Of a DNA stretch of 64,000 nt, positions 1 to 12,282 are shown in pieces. The translations under genes were made by a program, and so were the position numbers. Each line of letters starts with the position of its first letter. Positions within the stretch are counted from its first letter, which is position 1. Under the pieces are notes generated by a model. The model made no database searches. It had not been told where the DNA came from and worked only from the letters and a program-made list of their open reading frames with translations. The stretch spans positions 25,343,189 through 25,407,188 of the forward strand of contig JAJEKV010000001.1 in NCBI GenBank assembly GCA_021234155.1, read 5' to 3'. The stretch comes from Isoetes taiwanensis (lineage: Eukaryota; Streptophyta; Lycopodiopsida; Isoetales; Isoetaceae).

Positions 1-1946
1 TCCGTGGAACTTCTTTAATCAAGTTGACGATATCTTTGCCAGCCATAATAGGGCAGGAATTAACATATACGTAATGGCAAAATCTGGATAAAGATGACAT
101 TACGAGCTTGATGATATGGTCGACAACCGCTAGCATGTATATATTTTAAAGCGTAAAATGGCAGTGGAATCTCTTATCATATCTACATGTCAAGATGTTC
201 CATTTGCACTATCTAAGACCTCAATACTTAAATTGAGAAAGTTGGATTTCCTTCCAAATGATAACTTAGGGTCTGGCCCCATGCAAGAATAGTTTTCTTC
301 CTTAATTTCTGTGTCGCCCAGTGTCAGATGTACATATCTTCACCGGCTACTATTTATAGTCTTATTCAAGAATTTTTCGATGATAGGGCGCTTTATCGCC
401 AATAGATCATCCATATACCAAAACGCATTTCTAAACATTTCCATCTCTTTATATCTGCCACGTAGAGCCAGTTCTTTAATAAAGTTCAATTCAAACCATG
501 CCAAAAAGAGGTTGCACCAGCATGGACTACACGATAATCCCATGGGAATACCACTGACCTGTTTCCATATCTTACTCCCCATATGGATAAAGCAATTGGT
601 TAGAAGCCAGCAATTAGCATTAATAAATGTCTGGGAGTCCATTCTGATCCAACACTCACTAGTGGGTGTGCTTTTAAACCATTTGGCTGCATACTTGTTA
701 TCTTTGGTACGTTTTATCCATAATTCATTCTTATGGTGCTTACTTTTATTCCACTTCCATGCTGCTTCTATAACTAGAGAAATGATGTTACAAATCCCCT
801 TCTCACCAAATACTGGGATCGTTTCATAACATTTAGTGATATCCGCTACATAGACTTCATGTATTTTACCAGGGAGGTTTATGATAACGTCATAGACTGA
901 ATTGACCATCCAGTTAGAGTTACCGTATCGTGGAAATAGTGTACTAGCCTTAGCACAAAGCATCCTAGAAATATCAGGCCGCTTATCCGTTATGTCATTG
1001 AGGAAGAGTAATAAATGTCAAGAACTTCCAGATAGATAGTGCCATGGGCATTAGTTATCCAATGGTAATTCTTTTTATGGGCTTTATATACCCTAAGTTA
1101 AATATGGCGTTTTTATGCATTCTCGATTTATGTGACCCGATAAAATCAGATGTCTTCAGGATGTTTGTAACAAAAGATTCTCATCAGAAAGCATCAATGG
1201 GTACAAAGTCTTTGCTATTTAATCTTTCCATAGCCAATCTCCTAACATGCATAGGAGATAAAGCATGCATTATTTGTGGTTTTATCGACCGAGATGTAAA
1301 GATTCCTTCTTAACCACTCAAGGTTATTGGTAATATTTGTGTCACATAAAGGAAATAACCTATTATGGCCCATTTTAGTAGCCAAGTCAATTTCTTCCTT
1401 GATTCTCAGAGCATATCCCATCTTTGGCTCTTTTCTTTATCATTATCTCAGAATATAAGGAACCAAATGCTTAGGTCAAAGAAGCAACCACACATGCTTT
1501 GTATTTCAGCTTTTAATTCCTTCCGCACAAGTTTTCGGCACCGGGATATTGTTAAGTCCATTTCGAATAGATTTCTAAGTCCCTTTATTTTTCACTATGT
1601 TGACATTAGTCGCCCTAATATGTCCAATTTCCATATCAATGAAAGTTTGTACCGGGGAATATTACACTGCAAGCTACCTCTTTATCTTGGGCAAAAGTTA
1701 AATATGGTCTCAGATAATGTGATTCTTAGTGTCTCAAGATATCTCCATGAAAACATGATCTCATTCATCATGAGTTCCCTTTGCCATGAAATATCTCTGA
1801 TAACCTCATCAAATATCCGGTGGGATACATATTTTATCTAGTATCTTGGAAAGAAAGGTACAATGGATGATTTTCTTTTGCTTTTAGCAAGACTAGTAAT
1901 AATATGTAATCGGCCCCGATAAGCCTCTAATGGTCTTCTTAATGAT
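1..1946 (-). CDS. Reverse transcriptase exon E3, copy A (frame-disrupted)
   Basis: Encodes the RT domain of the repeated element. Reading downward from 1946, the N-terminal part carries a DKATNN-type motif, followed by motif A (ADITKCYETIP, near 820-855), motif B (GIPMGLSCSP, near 530-555) and the catalytic YMDD (406-417 on the plus strand). The longest open piece is 340-963 (207 aa). The RT resembles the GIPMG...YxDD lineage of invertebrate and algal RT-like proteins and Penelope-like elements; that assignment is from memory of the family. The frame is broken several times, and the acceptor that should read CAG at 1947-1949 reads CGG. The stop lies left of the window. Whether the breaks are real or consensus errors is open. 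Confidence 0.7.
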
Positions 1947-2205
1947 CCGAAGATAAATAATTACATCAAGTTATATGAGATATTACTACAAGACAAACAC
2001 AATTATCCTAAATGTTCCGTAGAATTTAATATCGTAGAGGGCCGAGTGGCATAATTTAGGATAGCTCCATTGTATTCGTAACAAAGTTCTCGCTTTTCCT
2101 CATGTGTTAACAATACAAGCTTAATAGATGTAATAATGTATATACAAAGAAATAATAGAATGGTTTAAGTAAAATATAATGGTAACCGGTCTGATCAAGA
2201 CTCAC

Positions 2206-3811
2206 AAAAATTACTTGTAGTATGTAAGCTTTGCATGGCCCCGCCCTTGTTCATCTCCACCGGGTTTCATCGCTTTTGTAAATGTAATGTGCCATATTAG
2301 TGGGTGTGTTCAAGCCTTCAACAAGATTACTCAAGCACTAGTAATGGTCTTAGTAGGGTGCCGATGTGATCCTCGAGGTCCAAAGGACTATGCTGTTATG
2401 ATCGGTGTGACTTTTAAGCGTGGATTTCCCATATTTACTAGCTCTTCCACTACTATTACTAGCAGCCCCTCATTAGCTTTAAGGAAAGATTGAGGTTTGA
2501 TACTCTTTTCACATATATCTACCAAAGATGCATTTAGGTTCCGCTTAACTTGAAGTCAGCCCATGGGTCCCCCGCCATTTGGAGTGCCATATCAATTAGC
2601 ATGCGCCTAGCTTACCAAATATGATAGAAAAGCCATGACACCGATTTCAAAGTTGTCTTAATACGTGTTCCGAACGCCTACCATTTGACCAAAGAACAAT
2701 CTATATCATCCAAGTTGTTAAACATATACCATATTGCCCGGTCTAGCCGTGTCATATTATCCTTGCATTTATTTTGTTGACATTTCCCTTGCCTGCCTCA
2801 TGTGATGCATTTGAAATAGGGCAAAATGTTCTCCAAATTCTTTTCAAGTAGAAGTCTCCCCTTGTTTCACTAGGGTATGCCATGTGGCCTTTTGATTGAT
2901 GTATATAAACTCGCTTTGTCACATGTCTTATCAAAAGAATCTGGATCGATCCCCTAAATTTTACTCTTCTTTGTTTTACCAAATTTTATCCATCTTATAA
3001 GCCGCATTTCTAGCAGCCCAATTGTTTGTGTAATAACGCCAAGGGTAATCCATGCCTCTTTCAAAGAATAGGTGCTAATGCACCAAAAGTTTTGGATCTC
3101 CATATCCCCCCGATTGTATAAAACGTAATAGCTTTCCAAACCATTCTTTGGAGTATAATAGGGAACCTGTGGCGCTTAGATAGATTAAAACCAAATCATC
3201 CTTATCAATCTTATTACCTCCCGTGGTCCGCCTTTAAGGGTCTCTTTGTCCTTTTCTCGATAGTAGGTCTTCCCCAAATGGATCTTCTTCATCATTATCA
3301 ATCTCTTTGAATGTCCTCAAAGGTCAATTTTTAATCTCATTTGCTTTTTTTCCAAAGGCACAAACCCAAAGAATAAACTCAAGCTTACATTTGTCTTCCT
3401 TGTGTACACCGGTAAATAAACTCGTGAAGTTTCTCATACATGTTATCAATAACATTGACAATGCTCTCCATAGTGCCACTATTTTTATTAATGACTGACC
3501 TGTTTAAGCTTCACTCACTAAAGCCCATATGTGAAATACATGAAACTCCTCAATACCTCTCAAGCTCTCTCGAACTTGTATGTGTTCATGTGCCCTTTTA
3601 TCTTTGATATAAAGATATCGTGGTCCGTGCTGGCATTGCATGGGCACTCAATAGTACCGCCTGCATATCCAAGTTCGATGAGTTCTTTGTTCCATGTGGG
3701 TAACTTCATTTTGAATCCTCATCATCCTAAAAGTCTCGTAATATCCCCGCCAATGTAATAATATCGTTTTTCAAAGATCGGGTCACCATAGATGAAGTTT
3801 AAAGTATGTGC
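2206..3811 (-). CDS. Element protein exon E2, copy A (frame-disrupted)
   Basis: This is the long central exon, bounded by an acceptor (CACTAG before 3811) and a GTGAG donor at 2205. Comparison with copy B shows one hydrophilic reading across it, switching frame at indels: pieces such as YGDPILKNDIITLAGYSE at the start, NVIDNMYEKLHEFIYRC near 3400-3460, a very acidic DNDEEDPFGEDLL near 3250-3300, and NTPTNMAHSVTKGSKPELE near its end. I recognise no domain. It is judged coding because the same reading is kept in copy B while noncoding parts of the repeat lack long open frames. It would contribute about 535 residues upstream of the RT. Confidence 0.45.
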
Positions 3812-5074
3812 CTAGTGTACTATATTGACTATCAGATAAGAGCATCACCAGTAATACTAGTGAATTCAAGTATCAAGAAAAACCTAGCCAATCCTAGCTT
3901 TCGCATTATAAGCCCAACTAGGATCCGCTACCAGATAAGTCAATCCTTATCACAAAGATGATCAACCCATACAAAGTCTAGGCTAACTTAGATGGTACTC
4001 TAAATCCATAGTATCTTTCATGAAATTTATAATCTTCGAAGCATACAGCCATATCCAAGATCTACAACTTTCTGTATACAACCAGAACTTCATAATCCTA
4101 TTTGGGTTACAATATTCCATTTAATTTATAACAATATATCATTACCTTAAAAGCATCAATGGTCTAATATGTTTGCATATTCAGATCTAATATGAGTATA
4201 AAGACATTCAAAGAAGATGTATTTTATGTCTAACAAATATATTCCTATTGTCAAAGATGTTATGTACTCATTCATTTAACTCATTATGCATATATGCTTT
4301 GGCCTAAACATAAGGTTGAGGAAGCAAAAATCTCAAAAAGAGAAATTGGTCTCAAAACAAACCGCCATTAGTTTAGAGAAGTAATATTCCGTTTATATGT
4401 AGTCACACTCTGCCATCTATAGGCATAGTGTAAGAGTGTAGAACTAGAATCCCCACATTTCCATAATTATACCATAAATATGCAAAACTTTGTGCATGTA
4501 ATAAGTTTGGGAAGATCTTACCAGATCCTCTTAGCAGTAAAATAAAAAACAGTAGAAGCATAAGTAAAAATGCTGCTTTTCAAAACGCTTTCATCGATGT
4601 AACATCTTGTACTCAATCCATTGTAAGTTGTAGGAACAGTTCAGTCTTCTTGTTTTGTAAACCTTCTACCAGCTAAACACCAACAACCAAAGCAGAGAAG
4701 CGACAAGGGAAGGAGAGTAATTGCACTGCACCAACCATCAAAACATTAGCAGAAATCAGACGATTGAAGGGCCAAAAGGTACATGTGATTACTCTCCGGC
4801 TTATCACATTTCACCCTTGTAGCCCTTTGCAAATCATTAGTTTTAGCATGAAATAGAAGGAAAGGTATGAAAAGCCAAAGCATAATAATATAAATCGAAA
4901 TTACAAGAATAAGAAATCCCCGCAGTTGTATGATTCGTGCCATGCATGAAAAGAATAAAAGGAGACCATCTTTTGAGGATTAATCACCGCCATAATCACA
5001 GAGGGTCTTGTATTCCATGTAGCTAGATCAGAGGTATAAAATAGCGAGATACCAAATAATAATACCAAGGTTAC

Positions 5075-5666
5075 CTCGCCGTTTTCTCATGGTCCGATGT
5101 AAAACCATCGATTCTTGTGTTTCGTGACGACAAAAATATTTGTACAAGGCTTCGAACCATGCCGGATCTTGTTATGCAAGGCATCACCGAGGATCTTTTT
5201 ACCGGAATCACCAACCATCTCGCTTTTACCACGCTTTAAACCGCGGGAGACTCATGCATACCAGCCGTAAGGGCCGCAGCTAGAATAATACCGTAAGCTT
5301 TCCTTACACCATAAGGTTTCTTCGCCAATATGGAGAGTATTCAGCGCCAAGGTCGCAGATGATAAGAAATTATCGTGGTCGACTCGTGAGTCCATGATAT
5401 TATGGTATTTGGAATCTTATCGATACCTAAATATCCGCCGAGAATAAAGCTCACCATCCTTAATATCGCTGGTCTCAAACAGACGCCCAACTTGGGAAAT
5501 CCCATCGCAAATGTGATGATCAAGACATAAAGACCGCCAATGCCGCTAAAGAAATTCATACCTAAGTATTTTTGGGAGACCGAAGGAGCATTCAATGTGG
5601 CTGCCCGGGTGGGGAACCGGCCACTTCCGATGCCTTGTCAGATAACTCTAGTGTCTCCGTGATGCC
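5075..5666 (-). CDS. Element protein exon E1, copy A (frame-disrupted)
   Basis: This is the upstream hydrophilic exon, best seen in copy C. In copy A the frame is broken several times and the acceptor AG seen in B and C is altered (TTTTTTGGG), so the start is inferred by alignment. It ends at a GTAACC donor at 5074. Recognisable pieces are HIGEETLWCKESLEYYS-like and MVGDSGKKILGDALHNKI-like runs. A different frame gives a hydrophobic 84-aa reading at 5341-5595; the three-copy comparison favours the hydrophilic frame. No known domain was recognised. Confidence 0.35.
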
Positions 5667-6158
5667 CAAAAAATTTGAGAGATCGATCCTATGTCTAGTA
5701 CTTACATACTTAAAAGGGTTTTATTTTTCTTAAAAAAGGCTCCATTTCATAACTTTTAAGTCAAAGGTTTATTAACTAAAGACCTTAAGGCCAATAACAA
5801 GATACATCTTATTAATACATGTATAAATCCTGAGATACAAATCTCAATCATAATTTCGTATGTATTCTGTGCCCGAACCTAAACGTTTGGTCCAAATAGC
5901 AGATAAGTATTAAGCGAGGGAATATAATGTATATTATGAAGGGTGTAAAAATAGAGAGATATTTTATGGTCTACAAGCCTAGTAGACATCAAAATTGGAA
6001 AGAAAAAAACCTACCACCTCCCGAAGGAAATGTTAAAACCTCAGTATAAATCTGTAAAACGAGGGAGGGTAGACCCCCACTATTACAGTTGAGGTCATAC
6101 CACTCCCTTTAGCTTATGCATACCCTATTAGAAATCAAAAAAGTAAAAATCATTTACC
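5667..6158 (-). promoter_or_regulatory. Inter-unit spacer of the tandem repeat (probable 5' leader)
   Basis: About 490 bp lie between the RT stop codon of copy B and the first recognised exon of copy A. The same spacer is present between copies at 62669-63164 and, cut short, at 11947-12285. It is AT-rich, and the spans 5990-6130 and 62990-63130 are essentially identical, a much better match than the coding blocks. In a tandem array this is where a promoter and transcript start would lie. No TATA box or initiator can be assigned with confidence, so the regulatory role is inferred from position. Confidence 0.3.
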
Positions 6159-8244
6159 TCAGATGTTATGGATAATCTCTTGTCTTAGTATTTCGATGTC
6201 AAACTTTAATCCAGGGAAATTGCTGCCTTGGATATACTTGATAACTCTTTTCTTCAAGCCATGGCAATCAAAACCGTTATCCGTGAACTTTAATCAAGTT
6301 GATTTATATCTTTGCCAGCCATAATAGGGCAGGAATTAACATATACGAATGGCAAAATCATGGACAAAGATGACATTACGAGCTTGATGATATGGCCGAT
6401 AACCGCTAGCATGTATATATTTTAAAGCGTAAAATGGGTGGAATCTCTTATCATATCTACATGTCAGTATGTTCCATTTGCACTATCTAAGACCTCAATA
6501 CTTAAATTGAGAAAGTTGGATTTCCTTCCAAATGATAACTTAGGGTCTGTCCCATGTGCAAGAATAGTTTCTTCCTTAATTTCCAGGCTGTCCAGGTCGT
6601 AGATGTACATATCTTCACTGTCACTATTTATAGTCTTATTCAAGAATTTTCTGATGATAGGGCAGTTTACTGCCAATAGATCATCCATATACCTGTAAAC
6701 GTACTTAAACATTTCCATCTCTTTATATCTGCCACGTAGAGCCAGTTCTTTAATAAAGTTCAATTCAAACCATGCCAAAAAGAGGTTGCACCAGCATGGA
6801 CTACACGATAATCCCATGGGAATACCACTCGACCTAAGCTTCCATATCTTACTCCCCCATATGGATAAAGCAATTGGTTAGAAGCCAAAGAATTAGCATT
6901 AATAAATGTCCGGGAGTCCATTCTCGATCCAACACTCACTAGTGGGTGTGCTTTTAAACCATTTGGTGCATACTTGTTATCTTTGGTAACGCTTTTATCC
7001 ATAATTCATTCTTATGGTGCTTACTTTTTATTCCACTTCCATGCCGCTTTCTATAACTAGAGAAATGATGTTACAAATCCCCTTCTCACCAAATAATCGG
7101 ATCGTTTCATAACATTTAGTGATATCCGCTACATAGACTTCATGTATTTTACCAGTGGAGGTTTATGATAACGCCATAGATCGAATTGACCATCCGCTTA
7201 GAGTTAACAGTAATGTGGAAATAGTGTACTAGCCTTAGCACAAAGCATCCTAGAAATATCGTGCCGCTTATCCTGTTATGTCATTGAGGACAAAGAGTAA
7301 TAATGTCAAGAACTTCCGTGATAGATAGTGCCATGGGCATTAGTTATCCAAATGGGTAATCTTTTTATGGGCTTTATATACCCTAAGCAAATATGGCGCT
7401 TTTATGCATTCGGATTTATGTGACCCGTGATAAAAATCCAGATGTCTTCGGTGATGTTTGTAACAAGATTCTCATCAGAAGCATCAATGGGTACAAAGTC
7501 TTTGCTATTTAATCTTTCCATAGCCAATCTCCTAACATGCATAGGACAGATAAAGCATGCATTATTTGTGGCTTTATCGACGCCTGAGATGTAAAGATTC
7601 CTTCTTAACCACTCAAGGTTATTGGTAATATTTGTGTCACATAAAGGAAATAACCTATTACTGTCCATTTTAGTAGCCAAGTCAATTTCTTCCTTGATTC
7701 TGTAGCATATCCCATCTTTGGCTCTTTCTTTATCATTATCTGTAATATAAGGGAACTGAAATCTGTTTAGGTCAAAGAAGCAGTCACACATGCTTTGTAT
7801 TTCAGCCTTTAATTCCTTCCAGACAAGTTTTCGGTCTGGGATATTGTTAAGTCCATTTCGGAATAGATTTCTAAGTCCCTTATTTTTCACTATGTTGACA
7901 TTAGTCGTCCTAATATGTCCAATTTCCATATCAATGAAAGTTTGCAGCTGGGGAATATTACACGGGCAAGCTACCTCTTTATCTTGGGCAAAAGTTAAAT
8001 ATGGTCTGTATAACAGATCTCTTAGTGTCTCAGTATATCTCCATGAAAACATGATCTCATTCATCATGAGTTCCCCTTTGCCATGAAATATCTCAGTGAT
8101 AACCTCATCAAATATCTGTGGGATACATATTTTATCTAGTATCTTGGAAAGAAAGGTACAATGGATGATTTTCTTTTTGCTTTTAGCAGCACTAGTAATA
8201 ATATGTAATCGGCCCTGACAGTCTCTAATGGTCTTCTTAATGAT
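6159..8244 (-). CDS. Reverse transcriptase exon E3, copy B
   Basis: This is the RT exon of copy B, about 695 codons, from the CAG acceptor at 8245-8247 to a TGA at 6159-6161. The first 840 bp are open (the 221-aa run at 7402-8067 lies inside) and carry GLRNLFRNGLNNIPDRKLVW and SGVDKATNNACFIC, which match the conserved N-terminal blocks of GIPMG/YxDD RTs. The 117-aa run at 6464-6817 holds the GLSCSP part of motif B, YMDDLL (6681-6692) and a downstream FLNLSIEVL block. Between these (about 6820-7400) the frame is broken at CAG/CTG sites. The C-terminal stretch ends in IEILRQEIIHNI. The RT would copy RNA to DNA; with no endonuclease seen, the insertion route is unknown. Confidence 0.7.
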
Positions 8245-8501
8245 CTGAAAGATAAATAATTACATCAAGTTATATGAGATATTACTACAAGACAAACACA
8301 ATTATCCTAAATGTTCTGGTAGAATTTAATATCAGAGAGGGCCGAGTGGCATAATTTAGGATAGCTCCATTGTATTCAGAACAAAGTTCTGTTTTCCTCA
8401 TGTGTTAACAATACAAGCGAATAGATGTAATAATGTATATACAGCAAATAATAGAATGGTTTAAGTAAAATATAATGGTAACTGGTCTGATCAAGACTCA
8501 C
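8245..8501 (-). other. Spliceosomal intron between E2 and the RT exon
   Basis: A 257-bp AT-rich stretch is bounded on the minus strand by GTGAGTC (donor, 8501) and TTTATCTTTCAG (acceptor, 8245-8247). The same intron lies at 1947-2205 in copy A, where the acceptor CAG reads CGG. Coding-like reading stops at both edges. An intact intron inside a multicopy RT element is unusual, because most retroelements lose introns at each round of copying; Penelope-like elements are the known exception. Confidence 0.55.
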
Positions 8502-10110
8502 CGAAATTACTTGTAGTATGTAAGCTTCTGTACCGTCCCGTCCTTGTTCATCTCCAGCTCTGGTTTACTGCCTTTTGTAACAGAATGTGCCATATTAGTG
8601 GGTGTGTTCAAGCCTTCAACAAGATCTCTCAAGCACTAGTAATGGTCTTAGTAGGTGCCGATGTGATCCCGGGAGGTCCAAAGGACTATGTTTATGACGG
8701 TGTGACTTTTAAGCGTGGATTTCCCATATTTACTAGCTCTTCCACTACTATTACTAGCAGCCCCTCATTAGCTTTAAGGAAAGATTGAGGTTTGATACTC
8801 TTCTCACATATATCTACCAAAGATGCATTTAGGTCCGCTTAACTTGAAGTCACCCCCATGGGTCCCCGCCATTTGAGTGCCATATCAATTAGCATGCGCC
8901 TAGCGACCAAATATGATAGAAAAGCCATGACACCGGATTTCAAAGTTGTCTTAATACGTGTGTTCGAACGCTACCATTTGACCAAGAAAAGAACAATCTA
9001 TATCATCCAAGTTGTTAAACATATACTATATTGCCTCGGTCTAGCCAGTCATATTATCCTTGCATTTATTTTTGTTGACATTTCCCTTTGCGGTGCTCAC
9101 GATGCATTTGAAATAGGGCAAAATGTTCTCCAAATTTTTTCAAGTAGAAGTCTCCCCTTGTTTCACTAGGGTATGCCATGTGGCCTTTTTTGATTGATGT
9201 ATATAAACTCGCTTTGTCACATGTCTTATCAAAGAATCTGGATCGATCCCGAATTTTACTCTTCTTGTTTTACCAACCTTTTATCCATCTTATAAGTCGC
9301 AGCTCTAGCAAAGCCCAATTGTGTGTGTAATAATCGCCAAGGGTAATCCATGCCTCTTTCAAGAATAGGTGCTAATGCACCAAAGTTTTTGGATCTCCAT
9401 ATCCCCCGATTGTATAAAAATGTAATAGCTTTCCAATGATTCTTTGAGTATAATAGGAACCCGTGGGCGCTTAGATAGATTAAAACCGAAATCATCCTTA
9501 TCAATCTTATTACCTCCCGTGGTCCGCCTTTTAAGGGTCTCTTTGTCCTTTTTCTCGATAGTAGGTCTTCCCCAAATGGATCTTCTTCATCATTATCAAT
9601 CTCTTTGAATGTCCTCAAAGGTCAATTTTTAATCTCATTTGCTTTTTCCAAAGGCCGCCACCAAAGAATAAATCTCAAGCTTTTTACATTTGTCTTCCTC
9701 TTGTGTACACCGGTAAATAAACTCGTGAAGTTTCTCATACATGTTATCAATAACATTGACAATGCCTCCATAGTGCCACTATTTTTATTAATGATGGGAC
9801 CTCGCTTAAGCCACTCACTAAAGCCCATATGTGAAATACATGAAACTCCTCAATACCTCTCAAGCTCTCTCGAACTTGTATGTGTTCATGTGCCCTTTTA
9901 TCTTTGATACAAAGATATCAGTGGTTCTGCAGACGCATTGCATGGGCACTCAATAGTAATCTCTGATATCCAAGATCGATGAGTTCTTTGTTCCATGTGG
10001 GTAACTTCATTTTGAATCCTCATCATCCTAAAAGTCTCAGAATATCCCGCCAATGTAATAATATCGTTTTTCAAGATCGGGTCACCATAGATGAAGTTTA
10101 AAGTATGTGC
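8502..10110 (-). CDS. Element protein exon E2, copy B
   Basis: This exon is defined by an acceptor (CACTAG before 10110) and a GTGAGT donor at 8501, giving about 536 codons. Reading downward it holds YGDPILKNDIITLAGYSE, a CPCNASAEPL stretch, KDKRAHEHIQVRESLRGIEE, NVIDNMYEKLHEFIYRC, the acidic EIDNDEEDPFGEDLLSRKR, NKIDKDDFGFNLSKRPRV, and finally HSVTKGSKPELEMNKDGTVQ. These runs lie in different frames separated by single-base indels, the pattern of one coding exon with sequence errors. Plus-strand readings such as 8585-8788 are shadows. The composition is charged and soluble, and no domain was recognised. It presumably forms the N-terminal extension of the RT. Confidence 0.5.
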
Positions 10111-11361
10111 CTAGTGTACTATATTGACTATCGATAAGAGCATCACCAAGAATACTAGTGAATTCAAGTATCAAGAAAAACCTAGCCAATCCTAGCTTCG
10201 TACATAAGCCCAACTAGGATCCGCCCTCAGATAAGTCAATCCTTATCACAAAGATGATCAACCCATACAAAGTCTAGGCTAACTTAGATGGTACTCTAAA
10301 TCCATAGTATCTTTCATGAAATTTATAATCTTCAAGCATACATACCATATCCAAGATCTACAACTTTCTCAGATACAAACCGTAACTTCATAATCCTATT
10401 TGGGTTACAATATTCCATTTAATTTATAACAATATATCATTACCTTAAAAGCATCAATGGTCTAATATGTTTGCATATTCAGATCTAATATGAGCAGTAC
10501 ATTCAGCAGTATGTATTTTATGTCTAACAAATATATTCCTATTGCTGTTATGTACTCATTTCTTAACTCATTATGCATATATGCTTTCAGTCTAAACATA
10601 AGGTTGAGGAAGCAAAAATCTCAGCAGAAATTGGTCTCAAAACAGTGCCTGCCATTAGTTTAGAGAAGTAATATTCCGTTTATATGTAGTCACAATCTGC
10701 CATCTATAGGCATAGTGTAAGAGTGTAGAACTAGAATCCCCACATTTCCATAATTATACCATAAATATGCAAAACTTTGTGCATGTAATAAGTTTGGGAA
10801 GATCTTACCAGATCCTCTTAGCAGTAAAATAAAAAACAGTAGAAGCATAAGTAAAAATGCTGTTTTCAAACAGTTTACTGATGTAACATCTTGTACTCAA
10901 TCCATTGTAAGTTGTAGGAACAGTTCAGTCTTCTTGTTTTGTAAACCTTCTACCAGCTAAACACCAACAACCAAAGCAGAGAAGCGACAAGGGAAGGAGA
11001 GTAATTGCACTGCTACCAACCATCAAAACATTAGCAGAAATCGGTAATGATTGAAGGGCCAAAAGGTACATGTGATTACTCTCTCGCTTTATCACATTTC
11101 ACCCCTTGTAGCCCTTTTGCAAATCATTAGTTTTAGCATGAAATAGAAGGAAAGGTATGAAAAGCCAAAGCATAATAATATAAATCGAAATTACAAAGAA
11201 TAAGAAATCCCGCAGCAGGTATGATTCAGCCATGCATGAAAAGAATAAAAGGAGACCATTTTGAGGATTAATCACCGCCATAATCACAGAGGGTCTTGTA
11301 TTCCATGTAGCTAGATCGAGGTATAAAATAGCGAGATACCAAATAATAATACCAAGGTTAC

Positions 11362-11946
11362 CGCCGTTTCTCATGGTCCGATGTAAAACCATCGATTCTT
11401 GTGTTTCGTGGACGCACAAAATATTTGTACAAGGCTTCAACCATGCCGATCTTGTTATGCAAGGCATCACCGAGGATCGCTTTCACCGAATCACCAACCA
11501 TCTCGTTCTACCACGCTTTTAAACCGTGGAGACTCATGCATACCAGCCGTAAGGTCATAGCTAGAATAATACTCTAAGCTTTCCTTACACCATAAGGTTT
11601 CTTCGCCAATATGGAGAGTATTCAAGGCCAAGGTCACAGATGATAAGAAGTTATCGTGGCTCTGACTCGTGAGTCCATGATATTATGGTATTTGGGATCT
11701 TACCGATACCTAAATATCCGCCGAGAATAAAGCCTCACCATCCTTAATATCAGTGGTCTCGAAACAGACGTCCAACTTGGGAAATCCCATCGCAACAGAT
11801 GATCAAGACATAAAGACTGTCAATGCCAGCAAGAAATTCATACCTAAGTATTTTTTGGGAGACCGGAAGGAGCATTCAATGTGGCCGTCTGGTGGGGAAT
11901 CCGTCACTTCTGAGCCTTGTCAGATAACTCTAGTGTCCGTGATGCC
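11362..11946 (-). CDS. Element protein exon E1, copy B
   Basis: This is the B-copy equivalent of the exon at 62079-62668, starting after the acceptor TTTTAG and ending at a GTAACC donor (11361). It is about 195 codons, hydrophilic, with pieces such as HIGEETLWCKESLEYYS and LGDALHNKI-like runs. Several single-base indels break the frame, so the open run at 11099-11470 leaves the exon and reads into the intron as a false hydrophobic protein. No domain was recognised. Confidence 0.4.
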
Positions 11947-12282
11947 CTAAAATTTGAGAGATCGATCCTATGTCTAGTACTTACTTACATGCGAAAGGGT
12001 TTTTTTATTTTTCTTAAAAAAGGCTCCATTTCATAACTTTTAAGTCAAAGGTTTATTAACTAAAGACCTTAAGGCCAATAACAAGATACATCTTATTAAT
12101 ACATGTATAATATCCTGAGATACAAATCTCAATCATAATTTCGTATGTATTCTGTGCCCGAACCTAAATGTTCGGTCCAAATAGCAGATAAGTATTAAGC
12201 AAGAGAATATAATGTATATTATGAAGGGTGTAAAAATAGAGAGATATTTTATGGTCTACAAGCCTAGTAGACATCAAAATTG

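Larger units (their letters stand above)
1..6158 (-). mobile_element. RT-encoding tandem repeat, copy A (left end cut by window)
   Basis: This is one unit of a repeat of about 6.28 kb; it aligns over its whole length with copy B at an offset near 6,275 bp and joins it directly, head to tail. Read on the minus strand it holds a hydrophilic exon (5075-5666), a long exon (2206-3811) and the RT exon (1-1946, stop codon outside the window). The boundary with copy B is the B stop codon at 6159-6161. Tandem copies and internal introns are both known in Penelope-like retroelements, which is the nearest class I can suggest; no GIY-YIG endonuclease was recognised. Copy A is the most damaged copy, with losses mostly at CAG/CTG and CG sites. 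Confidence 0.7.

Noticed and set aside
311-829. 172-aa plus-strand frame
   Set aside because: It is the antisense shadow of the RT exon; the minus strand carries motif B and YMDD.
5341-5595. Glycine-rich hydrophobic 84-aa frame
   Set aside because: The three-copy comparison supports a different, hydrophilic frame for this exon.
8585-8788. Plus-strand frame with a Ser/Thr-rich end (also 2287-2493)
   Set aside because: It lies antisense to exon E2, whose minus-strand reading is the one with splice-consistent ends and hydrophilic composition.
11099-11470. Predicted multi-span membrane protein (also 4746-4943 and 61748-61990)
   Set aside because: The hydrophobic reading begins after the GTAACC donor of exon E1, inside the intron, and is not kept in one frame between copies.
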